The position numbers and the translations under genes are program-made. Under the pieces are notes generated by a model. The model was not told the DNA's origin. It made no database searches and saw only the letters and a program-made list of their open reading frames with translations. DNA of 64,000 bases from Labyrinthula sp. Ha (Eukaryota > Sar > Bigyra > Labyrinthulida > Labyrinthulaceae), in NCBI GenBank assembly GCA_015227615.1, contig JAALGZ010000001.1:620001-684000 (forward strand). The letters are read 5' to 3'. Below are positions 1 through 11,463 of this stretch, one piece after another; position 1 is the first letter of the stretch, and the number at the start of each line of letters is the position of its first letter.

Positions 1-1054
1 ATGGAGATAATCTTAATTTAAAATTCCCTTCAAAATACTCTTTTATCTTTTTTGACTGCCGAATTTCAACTTTTCCTACTCCACCAGAAGCAGGGATTTT
101 GACTACGTGAACTCCCGTTGGATCATCAGAAGATCCACTCGTTTCTAAATCGTTATTGAGATCATTTATGATTCGTTCCAACCCTAAAACTAATACAATG
201 TTTACTTTAAGTCGTTTTAACACAAACAGAAGTAATTGATATTGTTTCTCTTCTAAATCTGCATCTTCTACTTCTTCCAAACCAAAGAGATCACAAATTA
301 AACCGCCGTACGTAGTTCCAGTATCCTTAGTTTCAAGTCGCATCTCCTTCTCTAATGCCTTTTCTTTTCCCTCAATTGCAGCTGCTATGTTATTTACACT
401 TATTTGGTATAATTCTGGCTGCTCAGCTGGATTCAAAAATCCATAAAACTGACTCAAAGGACCTTTAGGAAGAGGATCGGTACCTGGATGCAAAGAATTT
501 AAAGATGTGAAAAGTGCAGTGGATAAACATCCAGGAACCATAGGTGAGAGAGATGGACTTCCAGGATTTAGATCGGCAAAAATTATCGAATGATCAGTTC
601 GCAAAGCATACGACAGAAGAGTTTTGGCAATTCCTGACTTACCACTGTTTGGAGGACCTAAAATTGCAATTCTTGGAATAGGCACGTTCTAAATTTGAAA
701 GAGTTATAGAAGGAGTACCTGAGGATTCTGAAGATGTTTGTATCGTAAGAGATTTAGATTTCCTTGAACAGAAGCTATTTGAGTTGAATTAAATGTTGGG
801 TCATTTAAATCAAGTGTATACATTTTTCTGCATTGTTTTGCGATTTGAATTGTGCAGCCGTAAAAGGTGAAAATAGAGTACGAGTTAGGTGGAAGAAAGT
901 ATTCTTCATTTGGGAGAAGTGGTACTCCAAACAGTTCAGCAGTTCCTTTTTTTAGCTTTAGATGATATTTTGGAGAATTGGTGGTTACGGTTGGTTCTGG
1001 TACGATAAAACGAATCTCCTTTTTTGATTCCAAGGTTTTTGTCTCGTGCTCCAT
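1..1054 (-). CDS. CLP1: CLP1-type polynucleotide 5'-kinase, partial (C-terminus beyond window)
   Basis: CLP1 phosphorylates RNA 5'-hydroxyl ends in many eukaryotes and is a subunit of mRNA 3'-end cleavage factor II and of the tRNA-splicing endonuclease complex. Exon 1 (719-1054, 112 codons from the ATG at 1052-1054) encodes the family's N-terminal beta domain, with KKGTAELFGVPLLPNEEY and a TFYGCTIQI stretch matching the usual AEIFGTEL and FTWHGC blocks. Exon 2 (1-688) opens with PRIAILGPPNSGKS, a P-loop of the form GPxxxGKS. It continues through VLGLERIINDLNNDL, VPASGGV and IKEYFEG, all in family order. A 30-nt intron (689-718) joins the exons in phase 0 and carries an in-frame stop, so splicing is needed. 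The frame is still open at base 1, so the final domain is missing only because of the window edge. The start fits the family's usual N-terminus. Confidence 0.9.
689..718 (-). other. 30-nt intron of CLP1
   Basis: Begins GTACTCC and ends TTTAG on the minus strand, interrupts the CDS in phase 0 between NPQ and NVPIP, and contains an in-frame TAA. Removing it joins two segments that both match CLP1. Confidence 0.85.
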
Positions 1055-4000
1055 TTCTTAGAGAAAGTTAACAGTAATGCAATATTGAGAGAGTATTTCA
1101 AATGCACACCACACTCAACTTTAATGGGAAAAGAAATATGCTCTAACAAATCACGAATAAGGCTTTTGACATCGAAATTAGAATATCCAGAATGTGATTG
1201 GATAATTTTAAAATTTTCTCAAAATTAAGTATACAAGGAACCAAAAAAAAACTAAGTCTGCAGAAAGACAAGTAAGTTTAGTAGATCACGCCAAGAAGAG
1301 TCCAAGATATGCTAATGACAATTTATTAAACTTTTTAAAGAGTTTGTATGCTCTGATATGAATTTTCATATGCTTCAAAAGTGCAATAAATTTAGAAATC
1401 AGGTTTTATGGGTTGAAAGAGAAAAAAATTTGAAAACTTGAGCCTGAAAGAAGTAGTCACTGTACTTAAATCAACGTCTTTGTTTAGAGGATCCCTTTGA
1501 ACGTCAAGCTTCGTAAGCGCTATCTTTATTAAATGAAAATAATAATATTATAAGCAACTGAAACAAAAAAATTATAAGACTGGGTCTTAGATTAGGTATA
1601 TCCTCTGTTTAAAACAAGGTCTCTTGACGCAGGATATTTTCAAATGTTAGAAATACATAGTGTGATATTTAAGAGCCACGAAATTAAAAATTCAACGTTG
1701 TTAGCAAAAATTTGATTTTTATTAATTATGTATTTATCTTTGTACTTTCAATCTATCATAGTCTTTCTTTTATTCCCTATTAATAACTTATGAGTACCCT
1801 TCGACATATCTATATTCGAAGCAAGGAAAAGGATGTGGATTCATCATCATCTTCAACAAAGAACAAGTACAGGCGGTAAGGGCCGAGTAAAATGTTTTTT
1901 CCTAGGAGAATTACAACATAAAATCTAAGAATAAAACTTGATTAATAACAGAGGTTGCAGTAATCATTAAGAATAAGAAGACATTTTAGGATTATTCTCT
2001 AATTATTTACTATTTTCTTGGTTCAATTTAGCCAATTTCAATTAACTCTAAGCAATTTTGATATTTTGTAAGAGCTAGGAAAATTAGTCTCTTTCTCATC
2101 ACAAATATTGGCTATGAAATTCTCTGTTTGCTCAATTGCTTCTGCAAATCTGATCAAGAGGAGAATCTGAATCCCGAGTAAAAAAACTAATCCCAGAAAA
2201 CCAGCTTGTGCAGTCATATTTCAGCAAAAATATGTCTAATTTATGAATAATTACAGAAACCAAGTTAAAACCGTTAGGTTCAATCTCAATACCTAATGAT
2301 ATTAAGCTCTAAGCAAACGTTAGTTTTCACTGTAAGGGACATTGGAGGTATAAAGTGTTGGCGAAACAATTCCTTATTCAAGAATTTTATTCCCTTAATT
2401 TACTAGGACTCATAATAGGGTTCTGTATACTGAGAAAATTCATTCCAGTAAAACTTTCTGGTTATTGAATTCAAAACTACCATGCCGAACTTTTTCGCAC
2501 GAAAATAGAAATATATTCAGTCCTAGACTATTGTTCCTCTAGAGGACAAGGTTCATCTCACACTCGATTCTTGTATTAGGATTCTCCCCCAAAAAACCAG
2601 GTTGATATCTTATATGCATCGAGCGTTGCATTAACGGCTAACTTAACGTTTTGTGCGATTTTCTTGTACTCTAATCTAATACTTACAAAGTTTCATTAAT
2701 AATAAAACCTATTTCATACAGAACTACTTCTTAATTAATATATTAGTGAAACTGGGAGTAAGAATACATTTAGATAGTTCATTAATATATCAGATTGAAA
2801 TTAACTGGCCGTTTCCCTGGATTTTCTTGGGTTTCGGTGAAAATAGAGCGATTTCAAATTTCAACATGAATTGTGATTAATAGTAAAGTAGAAATAAGGA
2901 TGATAAAGGGTTGTGTTAATTTCTATGATTCTCTTAATTCAGGTCATGGTCACATTCTTCATAAACTGTGGATAACTATTTATCTTTGGCCATATTCACT
3001 TAAAATGCACACAATGAAAATGGATTAAACATCATAAGATATTAAACAAGAAAGGTCTTGGACCATAAAGTTTTTACTCCTATTTTAATATTTTTTTAAC
3101 TTTGAGCTTATTCCAGATATACTTAGTTGTTGTGCTCCTCAAAGTAAGGCTATTACAAAATATTACCAGAAGATAAATACAATAAAGTAAACAATAATAT
3201 CTTCTACAAAAAAATAAAGAAATACTAAAACAACCTAAAAATCAAAATTATAAAGGGTGAGAGTTAGAATATCAGTTTTTATTGTAAAATTACAACTAAT
3301 TTAAAATTTTATGAAAACGAATTTGTTCGGAAAATTGAAGCAATTGGAATCAATGTTTTCTACTAATTCTTTTTATTTGGCACCTCTAAAAGATCGAATG
3401 ATTCACTTGCTAAACAAATTTAACTAGAAAGAAAGAAATAGAGATTGTTTCAGAGTAAGGCTTAATTTTGAGCTAAGATAATCACAAGGTTATAGATTAT
3501 GTCTCTAGACATTTATTTCTCTTGGTTGATGAAATTATTAAATTTCTATGTTTCTTTAGCACTTTGAAACAATCAAACTAGCGTAGTTTATTTTTACTTA
3601 ACCTAAAAATATTATTGAGCGTCCTTATTTTATCAGAAGGATTTCCTGTTGCAGTTTGCCATGGTAGTTGGTTCATATTCTGTACAAGCCCGTATCAAAC
3701 TTAACTTTCGATTGAATTATTAGGAAAATCACTACTTTGAAACATATGCATTCGTATGGAGATGACTCAAATAATGTAACATCTTATGACTATTTTAGCA
3801 TTATTATTCATTCAGTTTGTAGATTCCCACAATAAAATTGTTTTCTTAAGCCAACTGGACCCCCGTTTTATATGTTTCTCATCTTTGTTTTAGTTAGTAT
3901 TCTTTTAAAATCCCTTAACATCCCTCCATTAAACTCTTGTGGCAAATCTTTCAGTTAATTTATAAGAACTAATATATATATATCTATTGAAAACACCGAT

Positions 4001-5150
4001 CAAGTTTGAGAAGCCTTACATCCTGCTAACCTTTACTTTTATGAAATCATTCATTTTCTCGATATCTATGCATCCAGCTTCTTAAACACTATCATCTTAA
4101 ACTGCAGCGGGCTTAATCATGTAACTAGTTCTCGTTAAAGGTTTGTTTATTCTATCTAATTTTTACATGCCTCGTAATCTTTTCTTATTAATTTATCATT
4201 CATTTTGCACATTTTGATCTGGCTCCCATTCTTAATCTTAAATGGCAGTGAATTATGCTTTCTCCCTCTTACATGACGGGCAGGGGTTTTCTAATCGAAT
4301 GTTGTAGTCTTTGCTTTTGCACAACTTTGTATTTTTCATTTATTGATACTCTTTTAATTCAGTGATTGAAGTTTCGAGTTTTCCTTTCAGTAGCTAATGT
4401 AGACACTTTCTTAGTGATGTATAAGAGGTGAGAGTATAGATGCATTTAATAATTGTTCTTTTAAGTGCATATAACGTAGCTAAATTTGAATTAAAATTCC
4501 GATAAAGCAGGCAATCAAAAAATCGTATCGCGAATTTTTGAAAAAATTTTCATCGAAGCTACCAAGTTAATGTTCCTGAAAGTCAGATCCACTATATCAT
4601 TTTATCTATAAAACACCTGGCTCGGGTATAATCAAACATCTTATTTCTTGCTTAGAAATAAGAAAAAATTAATTAAACAGCGTTAATTGCATGATTTGAT
4701 CAAGAGCTTAAGTTGAAATTTAATATTGATATGCGCTTCCCAGCTGGGAACAGTTTCAAAAAAAATAGTTTTTGTATTTGGGAAACTGTTGATCCAGTTA
4801 TTTTTTCCCTTCAAGAATTATTCTAAAACTTATCCCAGGATTTGTTTTTAATTATTTCCTCTACAAGAGGGTAAATAAATGCTAGAAGCATCAATGGTGT
4901 CTAATACATCAATTTATGTTACCAACTTTAAGTCTGGAGATGATTTATTTTTTCTTCCCAGAAATAATGCTCTCTCCTTTAGGGTATCAAAATAGATGCA
5001 TTTACATCCAAGGAATGATGTTTCTATTAGGCCTAAGTGTAAAAACTGTTTCCGCTCTTACAACTCTAATCGGCACTCTAAGGCATCATCTAATTCGAGC
5101 CTCTGCTCAATGTCAAGGGTTCAGGGACAAGGAATAAACTTCTTTTCTAT
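1055..5150. other. AT-rich intergenic region without a supported gene
   Basis: About 4.1 kb with only short chance reading frames; none shows a family motif. The first bases should hold the CLP1 promoter, which is read leftward. Short AT dinucleotide runs occur near 3,972-3,984. I see no tRNA box A/box B pair, no rRNA-like stretch and no long repeat shared with the rest of the window. Confidence 0.6.
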
Positions 5151-5285
5151 TGTCTTGTATTTAGAATACTAAAAATAGGGAATAGGAGTTTCACCGAACT
5201 GTATTTTCTTAAGCTTTTAACAAAACCACTAAAATATAAAGACAAACTTAAAATACACCTCTTCAATATTAGCAAGTAGTCAACA
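5151..5285 (+). repeat. 5' LTR of the copia element
   Basis: A 135-bp direct repeat, TGTCTTGTATTTAG... to ...TAGTCAACA, matching 9447-9581 with three differences. LTRs this short are near the lower limit for copia elements. Confidence 0.92.
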
Positions 5286-8200
5286 GGTTAACAACCAGCA
5301 AAAGAATTTTATATTACTTCCCTAAAAAATAAAAAGAATGGGTGATAGTACTTTCAAGCTTAACAACCCGCAACAGTATAAAAACTGGGTTATTAAAATT
5401 AAAAGCTTCCTTCGTGAAGAGGGTGTTTGGCTCAGAGTTTCTAAAGACGAACCTGGTGATGAACTTTACACGGGCAAGTCAAAAAGATCCCAAGCCAAAA
5501 TAGACACAACTGCAACTAGAATTATTTACCAACATCTTTCAGAAAAGGTAATAGAATCCGTAGGTGACGTTGAAGATCCAAATACTCTCTGGGAGAGAAT
5601 AAAGGATATGTATTCTGCTGATGACGTCTCAGAAAGAGACAAACTCAGAAACTTACTATTCAACTCACCCGGGAATACAGCTTTAGAAAGGATCAATAAC
5701 TTCGACGTTAATCAGGCACGTTATCAGGAGATAGCGGGAACTCTTAACGACGAGGTCAAGATAGCGTGGATCATGAAGATCCTAAAACATCCTTTAGTAG
5801 ACTCGTTGCAGCAACAGCTCAGGCTACATACTAATTTAAGAAAATATTATACAATTTTAAAAGAACTGAGGTTCATCGCAGAGAAAATAGACAACAATAA
5901 AAAATCTTCTAATAACCATTACTCGCAGTCATCGAAACCAAAAAAGAAGTGTGGAAGATGTTGGAGAACTAACCATGTGACAAAAAAATGCACGGCTAGA
6001 ACGTATTGTATTCTTTGTAAGTCGGATAAACATTTGGCACCGGCGTGTCCCGGAAAAGGTGGGAACAAAGAAAATAACGAAGCAAACACGAGAAACGTAA
6101 CTCAGCAAGGAGAAGAAACCCAGAAGTCTGAAAGCTTTGAAATAAGAACACAAAAATCTTACAATTCAGAAGAAGATACGGAAACTGTGTATGATGAAAC
6201 TGCAGATGTTTTGGTAGAACATGTCCTAAATACAATAGAAAAAGATAAAAATAAAATACCATTCATCGTAGATTCAGGAGCAAGTAGCCACGTTTTATCT
6301 AAAAGATATATTAGTAAAGCGTTTGAAATAAAAGATGTTCAAGATGGACACGTATACGTAGTAGGTGGAACGTTGCCAATAACTAAAAGAGCCTCGTTCA
6401 AAATAAAAACGGATATGAATAAGGTTCTCGTTTTTAAAGATGCAATAGTTCTTGATACAGATACTTGTTTAATAAGTTTTGGAAAACTTTTAGAGAAAGA
6501 TCTCAGAATAAAAACTAAAGATAAGAACATTGTTTTCGTAAATGAGGATAATAAAATAGTTTTAACTGCAAAGAAAGAAGCAAATAGAGTATTCAAAACA
6601 GAAGCAGAATTCATTGATAACGAAAAGATATTTACAATTTCTGAAGTAGAATATTACCACAAACTTTTTGGTCATCCTTCAGTAAATATATTGAAAAATA
6701 CTTTAAAGTTTCATAATATAAAAATAAAAGTACCTGATATAGTAAGCTGTGAAGTTTGTTCAAAAACGAAACAACAAAGAACACCTGTTCATAAACAAAA
6801 AGTGTTCAAGGCCAACAAACCTCTAGAGAGACTGTATTGTGACACTGTATCTTCAACTGTAAGAGGTAAAGCTGGAGAACATTATTTTATTGTCGTTACT
6901 GACAGCTTCTCTAAATATAGATATGTAGAGAATTTCAAGTCAAAAGATCGTATTCCAGAAAACTTGATAATATTTTTCAAAAAAGTACAAAGGCTCAGCG
7001 AATATAAAATAAAAGAAGTTTATATGGATCAGGGAACTGAATTCAAAAACTCTACTTTGAGAACATACTTTGACCAAGAGGGTATAAGTTTCAGGTTTAG
7101 TCCTGTATATCTACCAGAGGCAAACGGCACCGCTGAAAGAGCCAATGGTAGAATACTACAACTTTCTAGAACGCTCATTTACGAGTCGAAACTAGAAAAG
7201 AAATACTGGACCTACGCAACTAAATACGCAGCGTTCATCAGCAACAATATATCTACTTCTACAGTTGAAACACCTCCAGTTTTTGTCTTATTTAAAAGAA
7301 AACCACAATTAAACAATCTTTTTATGTTTGGTCAAAAGGTAGTATATAGAATTAAGAAGCCTGAAAATAAGTTTGCAGCAAGATCCAAGAAAGGAATATA
7401 TGTTGGGGTAAAAAACACTTCAGCAGAGCACATAATATTGGATGACGCTTCAGGAAAAGAAATATTAGCAAGGGATATTCGTCCGTTGACAAATAACCTA
7501 TATAATAAATATAAAAATGAAAATGAAAATACATTGGATCCACAAGTGCAGTTTGACAACCTCAGAAAGGAGGAGAATACAGAAGTTCCAGAGGACTGGG
7601 TTAGAAGGAGCAACAGAAAAAAAACCTGTAAGAAGATATGTTGCAAAACAAACCCAGCTAACAGCGTTCGTAGAACAAGCTTATTCTTTACTGCTAGATC
7701 CAACTCAAAGTATCTTTCTTCTGCAAAAGAAAAAGGGAAAGGTACCTAAAAGTTACTCACAGATAAAAAGATACGAAGACAGCAAACACTGGTATCAAGC
7801 TTATGATAAAGAGCTGGTAAAACTGGAAACAATAGGCGGCTTTTCAAAAATTCCAATACAACAAAAACCACAGGAAGCTGAAGTCTTGAACCTCGTTGAA
7901 CTTTACTCTAAGAAATATGACAACGTTCAAAAAAAGCATATTTATAAGGTGCGTATAACTGCGAACGGAAAATTTAGCAGGGCACTTCAACCGACGTATA
8001 GTCCAGTAACCAACTTTGAGTGCGTCAGGATGTTTTTCTCAAAAGTGGCACAAAGTAGCTTGCATATCTTTCAACTAGATGTATCTACAGCGTACCTAAA
8101 CGCTAAATTAGAAACAAAAAGATACTATATCCTCCCTCAAAAATACTTCAAGGATCGGGAGAATTTTATTGGCAAAGCGAGAAGGCGTTATATGGTCTAA

Positions 8201-9287
8201 AAGAGTCAGCAAGATGTTGGTATGAGCTTCTGGATTTACGTCTCAGGGAGCTAGGCTTCATCAAATGCCTTATTGAGACCACCATGTACCGACTTGATCA
8301 GGATGGCGATGAAGTGTTTCTTATTATATACGTCGATGATATTCTTTTTGCTTGTCAAAATCCGAAGAATGGTAATGCACTATTCAACAAATTTAAACAG
8401 ATTTTCGAGATCAAACATACTGATAATTCCGAGAAGTTCATAGGTTTCGAGATTAAGAAAACATCGAGATGTTATTATCTACATATAAAAAATTATATTG
8501 AAACAAAACCGATCACATACGAAGTCGAGAATTCAAAATTCGTTGGGATCCCACATCAATCAGGGTTATATTATGAGCCCACAGAATCGAAGATTGATCC
8601 AAAATACTTTCAGTCGATAATAGGAACACTACTATTTGCAGCGAGAACATGTCGTCCCGATATCGCATGGGCAGTCAATCGACTTTCGGTCTTCTCGAAA
8701 GCACCAGGAATAGAACATTTAAGACAAGCAAAACGAATACTTAAATATATTTTACACTCAAAACAACTGGCGCTATCATTTAAAAGAGACATTAACAAAA
8801 CGAAAATAGAGGTTTATTGTGACGCTAGTTGGAAAAACGTGCCAGCTAATATGGCGTCTATTGACGGCCATATTATTCTCTTGAACGGAACTCCGATTAT
8901 TTGGAAAACAAAGAAACAAGATCTCGTAGCTCAGTCGAGTACAGAGGCAGAAACCATAGGAGTCGCAAGAGGTGTGTCAAATTTGAAATGGTGCACAAAT
9001 ATTCTGAAGTTTTTGAGGATGAAAACACCTGAAGTTACAGTATTTTCAGACAACCAAGGTGCAGTAAAGTTACTAGAAGGACAAACAATTAGCGGAAGAA
9101 GTCGTCATATCGACATAAAATATTTTGTTACACGCTTTGAACTGAAAAGAAATAGTTGGAAAATAAAATACACTGAAGCAGGAAAAAATTTAGCGGATAT
9201 ATTTACGAAACCGGTCAATAAAGTTATCTTCAAAAACATAGTTCAAAAGTTAATGGACACACTAAAGTAAATTAAGAAATAGAAAAT

Positions 9288-9400
9288 ACAAGTTACAAGT
9301 AAAGTTACAAGTCAACTCAAGAAAAAAAAAATACAAGAAAAGTTACAAGTAAAATCAAGAAAAGATACAAAAAAGTTACAAGTCAAGTCAATAAAAAATA
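9288..9400 (+). repeat. Short imperfect repeats upstream of the 3' LTR
   Basis: The 11-mer AAGTTACAAGT or close variants occur about four times between the copia RNase H region and the polypurine tract, mixed with AAGAAAA and TCAAG units. They look like replication slippage in the element's 3' untranslated part. Confidence 0.7.
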
Positions 9401-9446
9401 TATTTACACCATAGGAGCTATGAAGAGTGGGGAAGTATGAGCATAT

Positions 9447-9581
9447 TGTCTTGTATTTAGAATACTAGAAATAGGGAATAGGAGTTTCACCGAACTGTAT
9501 TTTCTTAAGCTTTTAACAAAACCACTAAAATATAAAGACAAACTTAAAATACACCTCCTCAATATTAGCAACTAGTCAACA
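9447..9581 (+). repeat. 3' LTR of the copia element
   Basis: Second 135-bp copy of the LTR at 5151-5285. The shared sequence stops cleanly after CAACA at both ends, which fixes the outer boundary of the element. Confidence 0.92.
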
Positions 9582-9945
9582 TATTCTCTACGGAAAAGGA
9601 GAAAACTATGTTCATAAAAGCTGAATGCTATCATTATTTGAAATTAATTTAACATATGTACGAAAATGTTGCCGCCAGTTATGGCTCAACTATCCATGCG
9701 TTCTTCAAGACCACAGCAAAGTGGGGAAAATGTTTATCTGCAAGTAAAGGTTATGTCTTCCTATACAAGAACCCATTTACCACCACTGTTACCATATGGG
9801 TCTCGCCTACACCCCGACTGAAAAAAAATGATCTCTGTGCCAAAACGGCATAGCCTTGCTGCCCCGAGGCAAGAAACCAATGGTAATTAAAAGCGTCATC
9901 AAGTGGATTATCGGGCCATGTAGCCCAAGTTGAAGAAGCTGATTA
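9582..9945. other. Intergenic gap between the copia element and the BTB gene
   Basis: 364 bp. A 65-codon frame at 9656-9853 has no recognisable motif and is probably chance. The BTB gene's promoter should lie here, directly downstream of the retroelement. Confidence 0.5.
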
Positions 9946-11367
9946 ATGAAAGATCATAATAAAGAGGAAGCTTGGACAAATGAACAAGCGCACTATTTCT
10001 GCTGCGACATGCTGAAACTACTCCAGGATTCAAATTCTTTTGATGTGAGCTTTGTTATAGGCCCTAAAAAGCAAATTTTCAGTGCTCATAAGCTTATTCT
10101 GGCTGCTAGAAGCCCAGTATTCAACCATATGTTTTTTTCTAGTGCTTTCGATACAAATGATGCGCAATTTGAAAGACTCGATACAGAACCAGAAGCGTTT
10201 AATTTATTTCTCAAGTTTTGCTATGGTGCAAATATATCTAATTTGTTGAACCCTGGAATTACTGCAGAAGTGTTACTCTTAGCAAATGAATTTGACATTA
10301 AGAGTTTAACCAAGCATTGTCATGGATACCTTAAGACAAGATTGAGTGTTGAAAATGTTTGTGAAGTACTATCTGGATGTAAAGGTATCTATTCCAAGAC
10401 ATTTGAAGGCTGTATGCGGTTTGTGGAGGAAAATTCAAGTGCAGTTCTTGATCATCCCTCATTTAAGAAGCTACCAACGACAGTACTTCGTGAAATTTGC
10501 ACTAGAGAAAACATGAGTGCGAGTGAGCACGAGTTATTTATTGCTATAAGGCAATGGGGTATAAGCAGAATACGTGAAAACATGGACACTGCACCGGCAA
10601 GTACACGCGATGAGCAGCTGTTTATCCTGATTAGAGAGTTTCTACCTCTAATTCGATTTCCTTTGATGACTTTAAAACAACTGCAAGATCTAAAAGATTC
10701 TGGAGCAGCTTTTAAAGATATATATACCTTGGCATTGGAATGTAATTGTGCAATGGCGGAGAGAACCTCTTCTACAGAATTACCACAAGCTTTAAGCGCA
10801 AACTGGTGTCTTCAGAGAGGAGAATATGATGCTGAAGGGAAATTGTTTTTTTTTAATTGGAAAATATCACCTGAATATTGTCTTATAAATGGTTCTCAAG
10901 TAAATTCCATACTGGAAAAGGTAGAAGAAAGTACTGCTTTTTCACCAGCGCTGGGTGAAAAGAAAACATTGGTGCCCTGCGTTGAATATGGAACCAATGT
11001 TTCGGAGTGGAAAGATTCTGTCGTCAGATTTAAGGTTTTGATTCGGAAGCAACACGTTGATAAATCAGGGATGATTATTGGGTTTGTTGAAGAATCTAAG
11101 GCTCATGATTATAAGAAGTGCTATGGCTATGGTGGGAATGGATTCAGGTACCCCTTGGCTAAGAAGATCAGAGGACAACAGGATACCGAGTTTCAAGAAG
11201 GTGATGTCATTTGTGTAAAGTTGGACTTGTATCGTAAGAAATTTGTCTACTACAAGAACGATAAGTTAGTATTTGAAAATAATAAAGAACCTCCCCTGGG
11301 GAGGGTGTTATATCCAGTTGTCTATATGTATTATAAAGGGGATGAGGTTGAAATTTTAGACCAGTGA
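9946..11367 (+). CDS. BTB-BACK protein with C-terminal SPRY-like domain
   Basis: 473-aa protein, probably an adaptor that hands substrates to a cullin-3 ubiquitin ligase; this role is inferred from the family. Residues about 20-130 form a BTB/POZ domain (FDVSFVIGPKKQIFSAHKL, then LAARSPVFNHMF). Residues about 135-255 fit the BACK helical domain (LSVENVCEVLSG ... FRKLP-like FKKLP ... LREICTRENM). The last 180 residues resemble SPRY/B30.2 (GMIIGFVEES, YGYGGNG, then EGDVICVKLDL and KKFVYYKNDKLVF), which would bind the target. The order recalls animal BTBD-type proteins, but those end in a PHR domain. The start is the first in-frame ATG. No intron is needed. TTLL9 starts 96 bp downstream on the same strand. 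The partner is unknown. Confidence 0.85.
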   Translation: MKDHNKEEAWTNEQAHYFCCDMLKLLQDSNSFDVSFVIGPKKQIFSAHKLILAARSPVFNHMFFSSAFDTNDAQFERLDTEPEAFNLFLKFCYGANISNLLNPGITAEVLLLANEFDIKSLTKHCHGYLKTRLSVENVCEVLSGCKGIYSKTFEGCMRFVEENSSAVLDHPSFKKLPTTVLREICTRENMSASEHELFIAIRQWGISRIRENMDTAPASTRDEQLFILIREFLPLIRFPLMTLKQLQDLKDSGAAFKDIYTLALECNCAMAERTSSTELPQALSANWCLQRGEYDAEGKLFFFNWKISPEYCLINGSQVNSILEKVEESTAFSPALGEKKTLVPCVEYGTNVSEWKDSVVRFKVLIRKQHVDKSGMIIGFVEESKAHDYKKCYGYGGNGFRYPLAKKIRGQQDTEFQEGDVICVKLDLYRKKFVYYKNDKLVFENNKEPPLGRVLYPVVYMYYKGDEVEILDQ

Positions 11368-11463
11368 ACTATATTCGTTTTTTCATTAAATAACTTGACA
11401 CTAAACTTTTATCTTATTTTCATTTTTTTCCACTGGGCCTAGAATTTAACCGTTAAGTTCAGA

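Larger units (their letters stand above)
5151..9581 (+). mobile_element. Ty1/copia LTR retrotransposon, broken
   Basis: Fossil copy of a Ty1/copia element, about 4.4 kb, bounded by two 135-bp direct LTRs that begin TGTC and end CAACA. Parts in copia order: a UBN2-like gag with two CCHC zinc knuckles (near 5,940-6,050), aspartic protease with VDSGASSH (near 6,270), GAG-pre-integrase with KLFGHPS, integrase (about 6,780-7,500), reverse transcriptase with the YVDD motif (about 7,750-8,700) and RNase H (about 8,800-9,240). Integrase lying before reverse transcriptase is diagnostic of copia. A purine-rich tract (near 9,422-9,435) precedes the 3' LTR. The coding region is broken, with about two interruptions. 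The LTRs differ at three positions (about 98% identical), so the insertion is fairly recent. No perfect 5-bp target duplication is evident. Confidence 0.93.

Noticed and set aside
4916-5137. 73-codon open frame before the copia element.
   Set aside because: No motif and typical chance length for this composition.
8920-8945. TAGCTCAGTCGAG, resembling a tRNA box A.
   Set aside because: It lies in the copia RNase H coding region (AQSSTEAE motif) and has no matching box B or cloverleaf.
5142-9590. A 5-bp target duplication for the copia element.
   Set aside because: The bases outside the LTRs (TCTAT and TATTC) do not match; only a partial, shifted similarity is seen.
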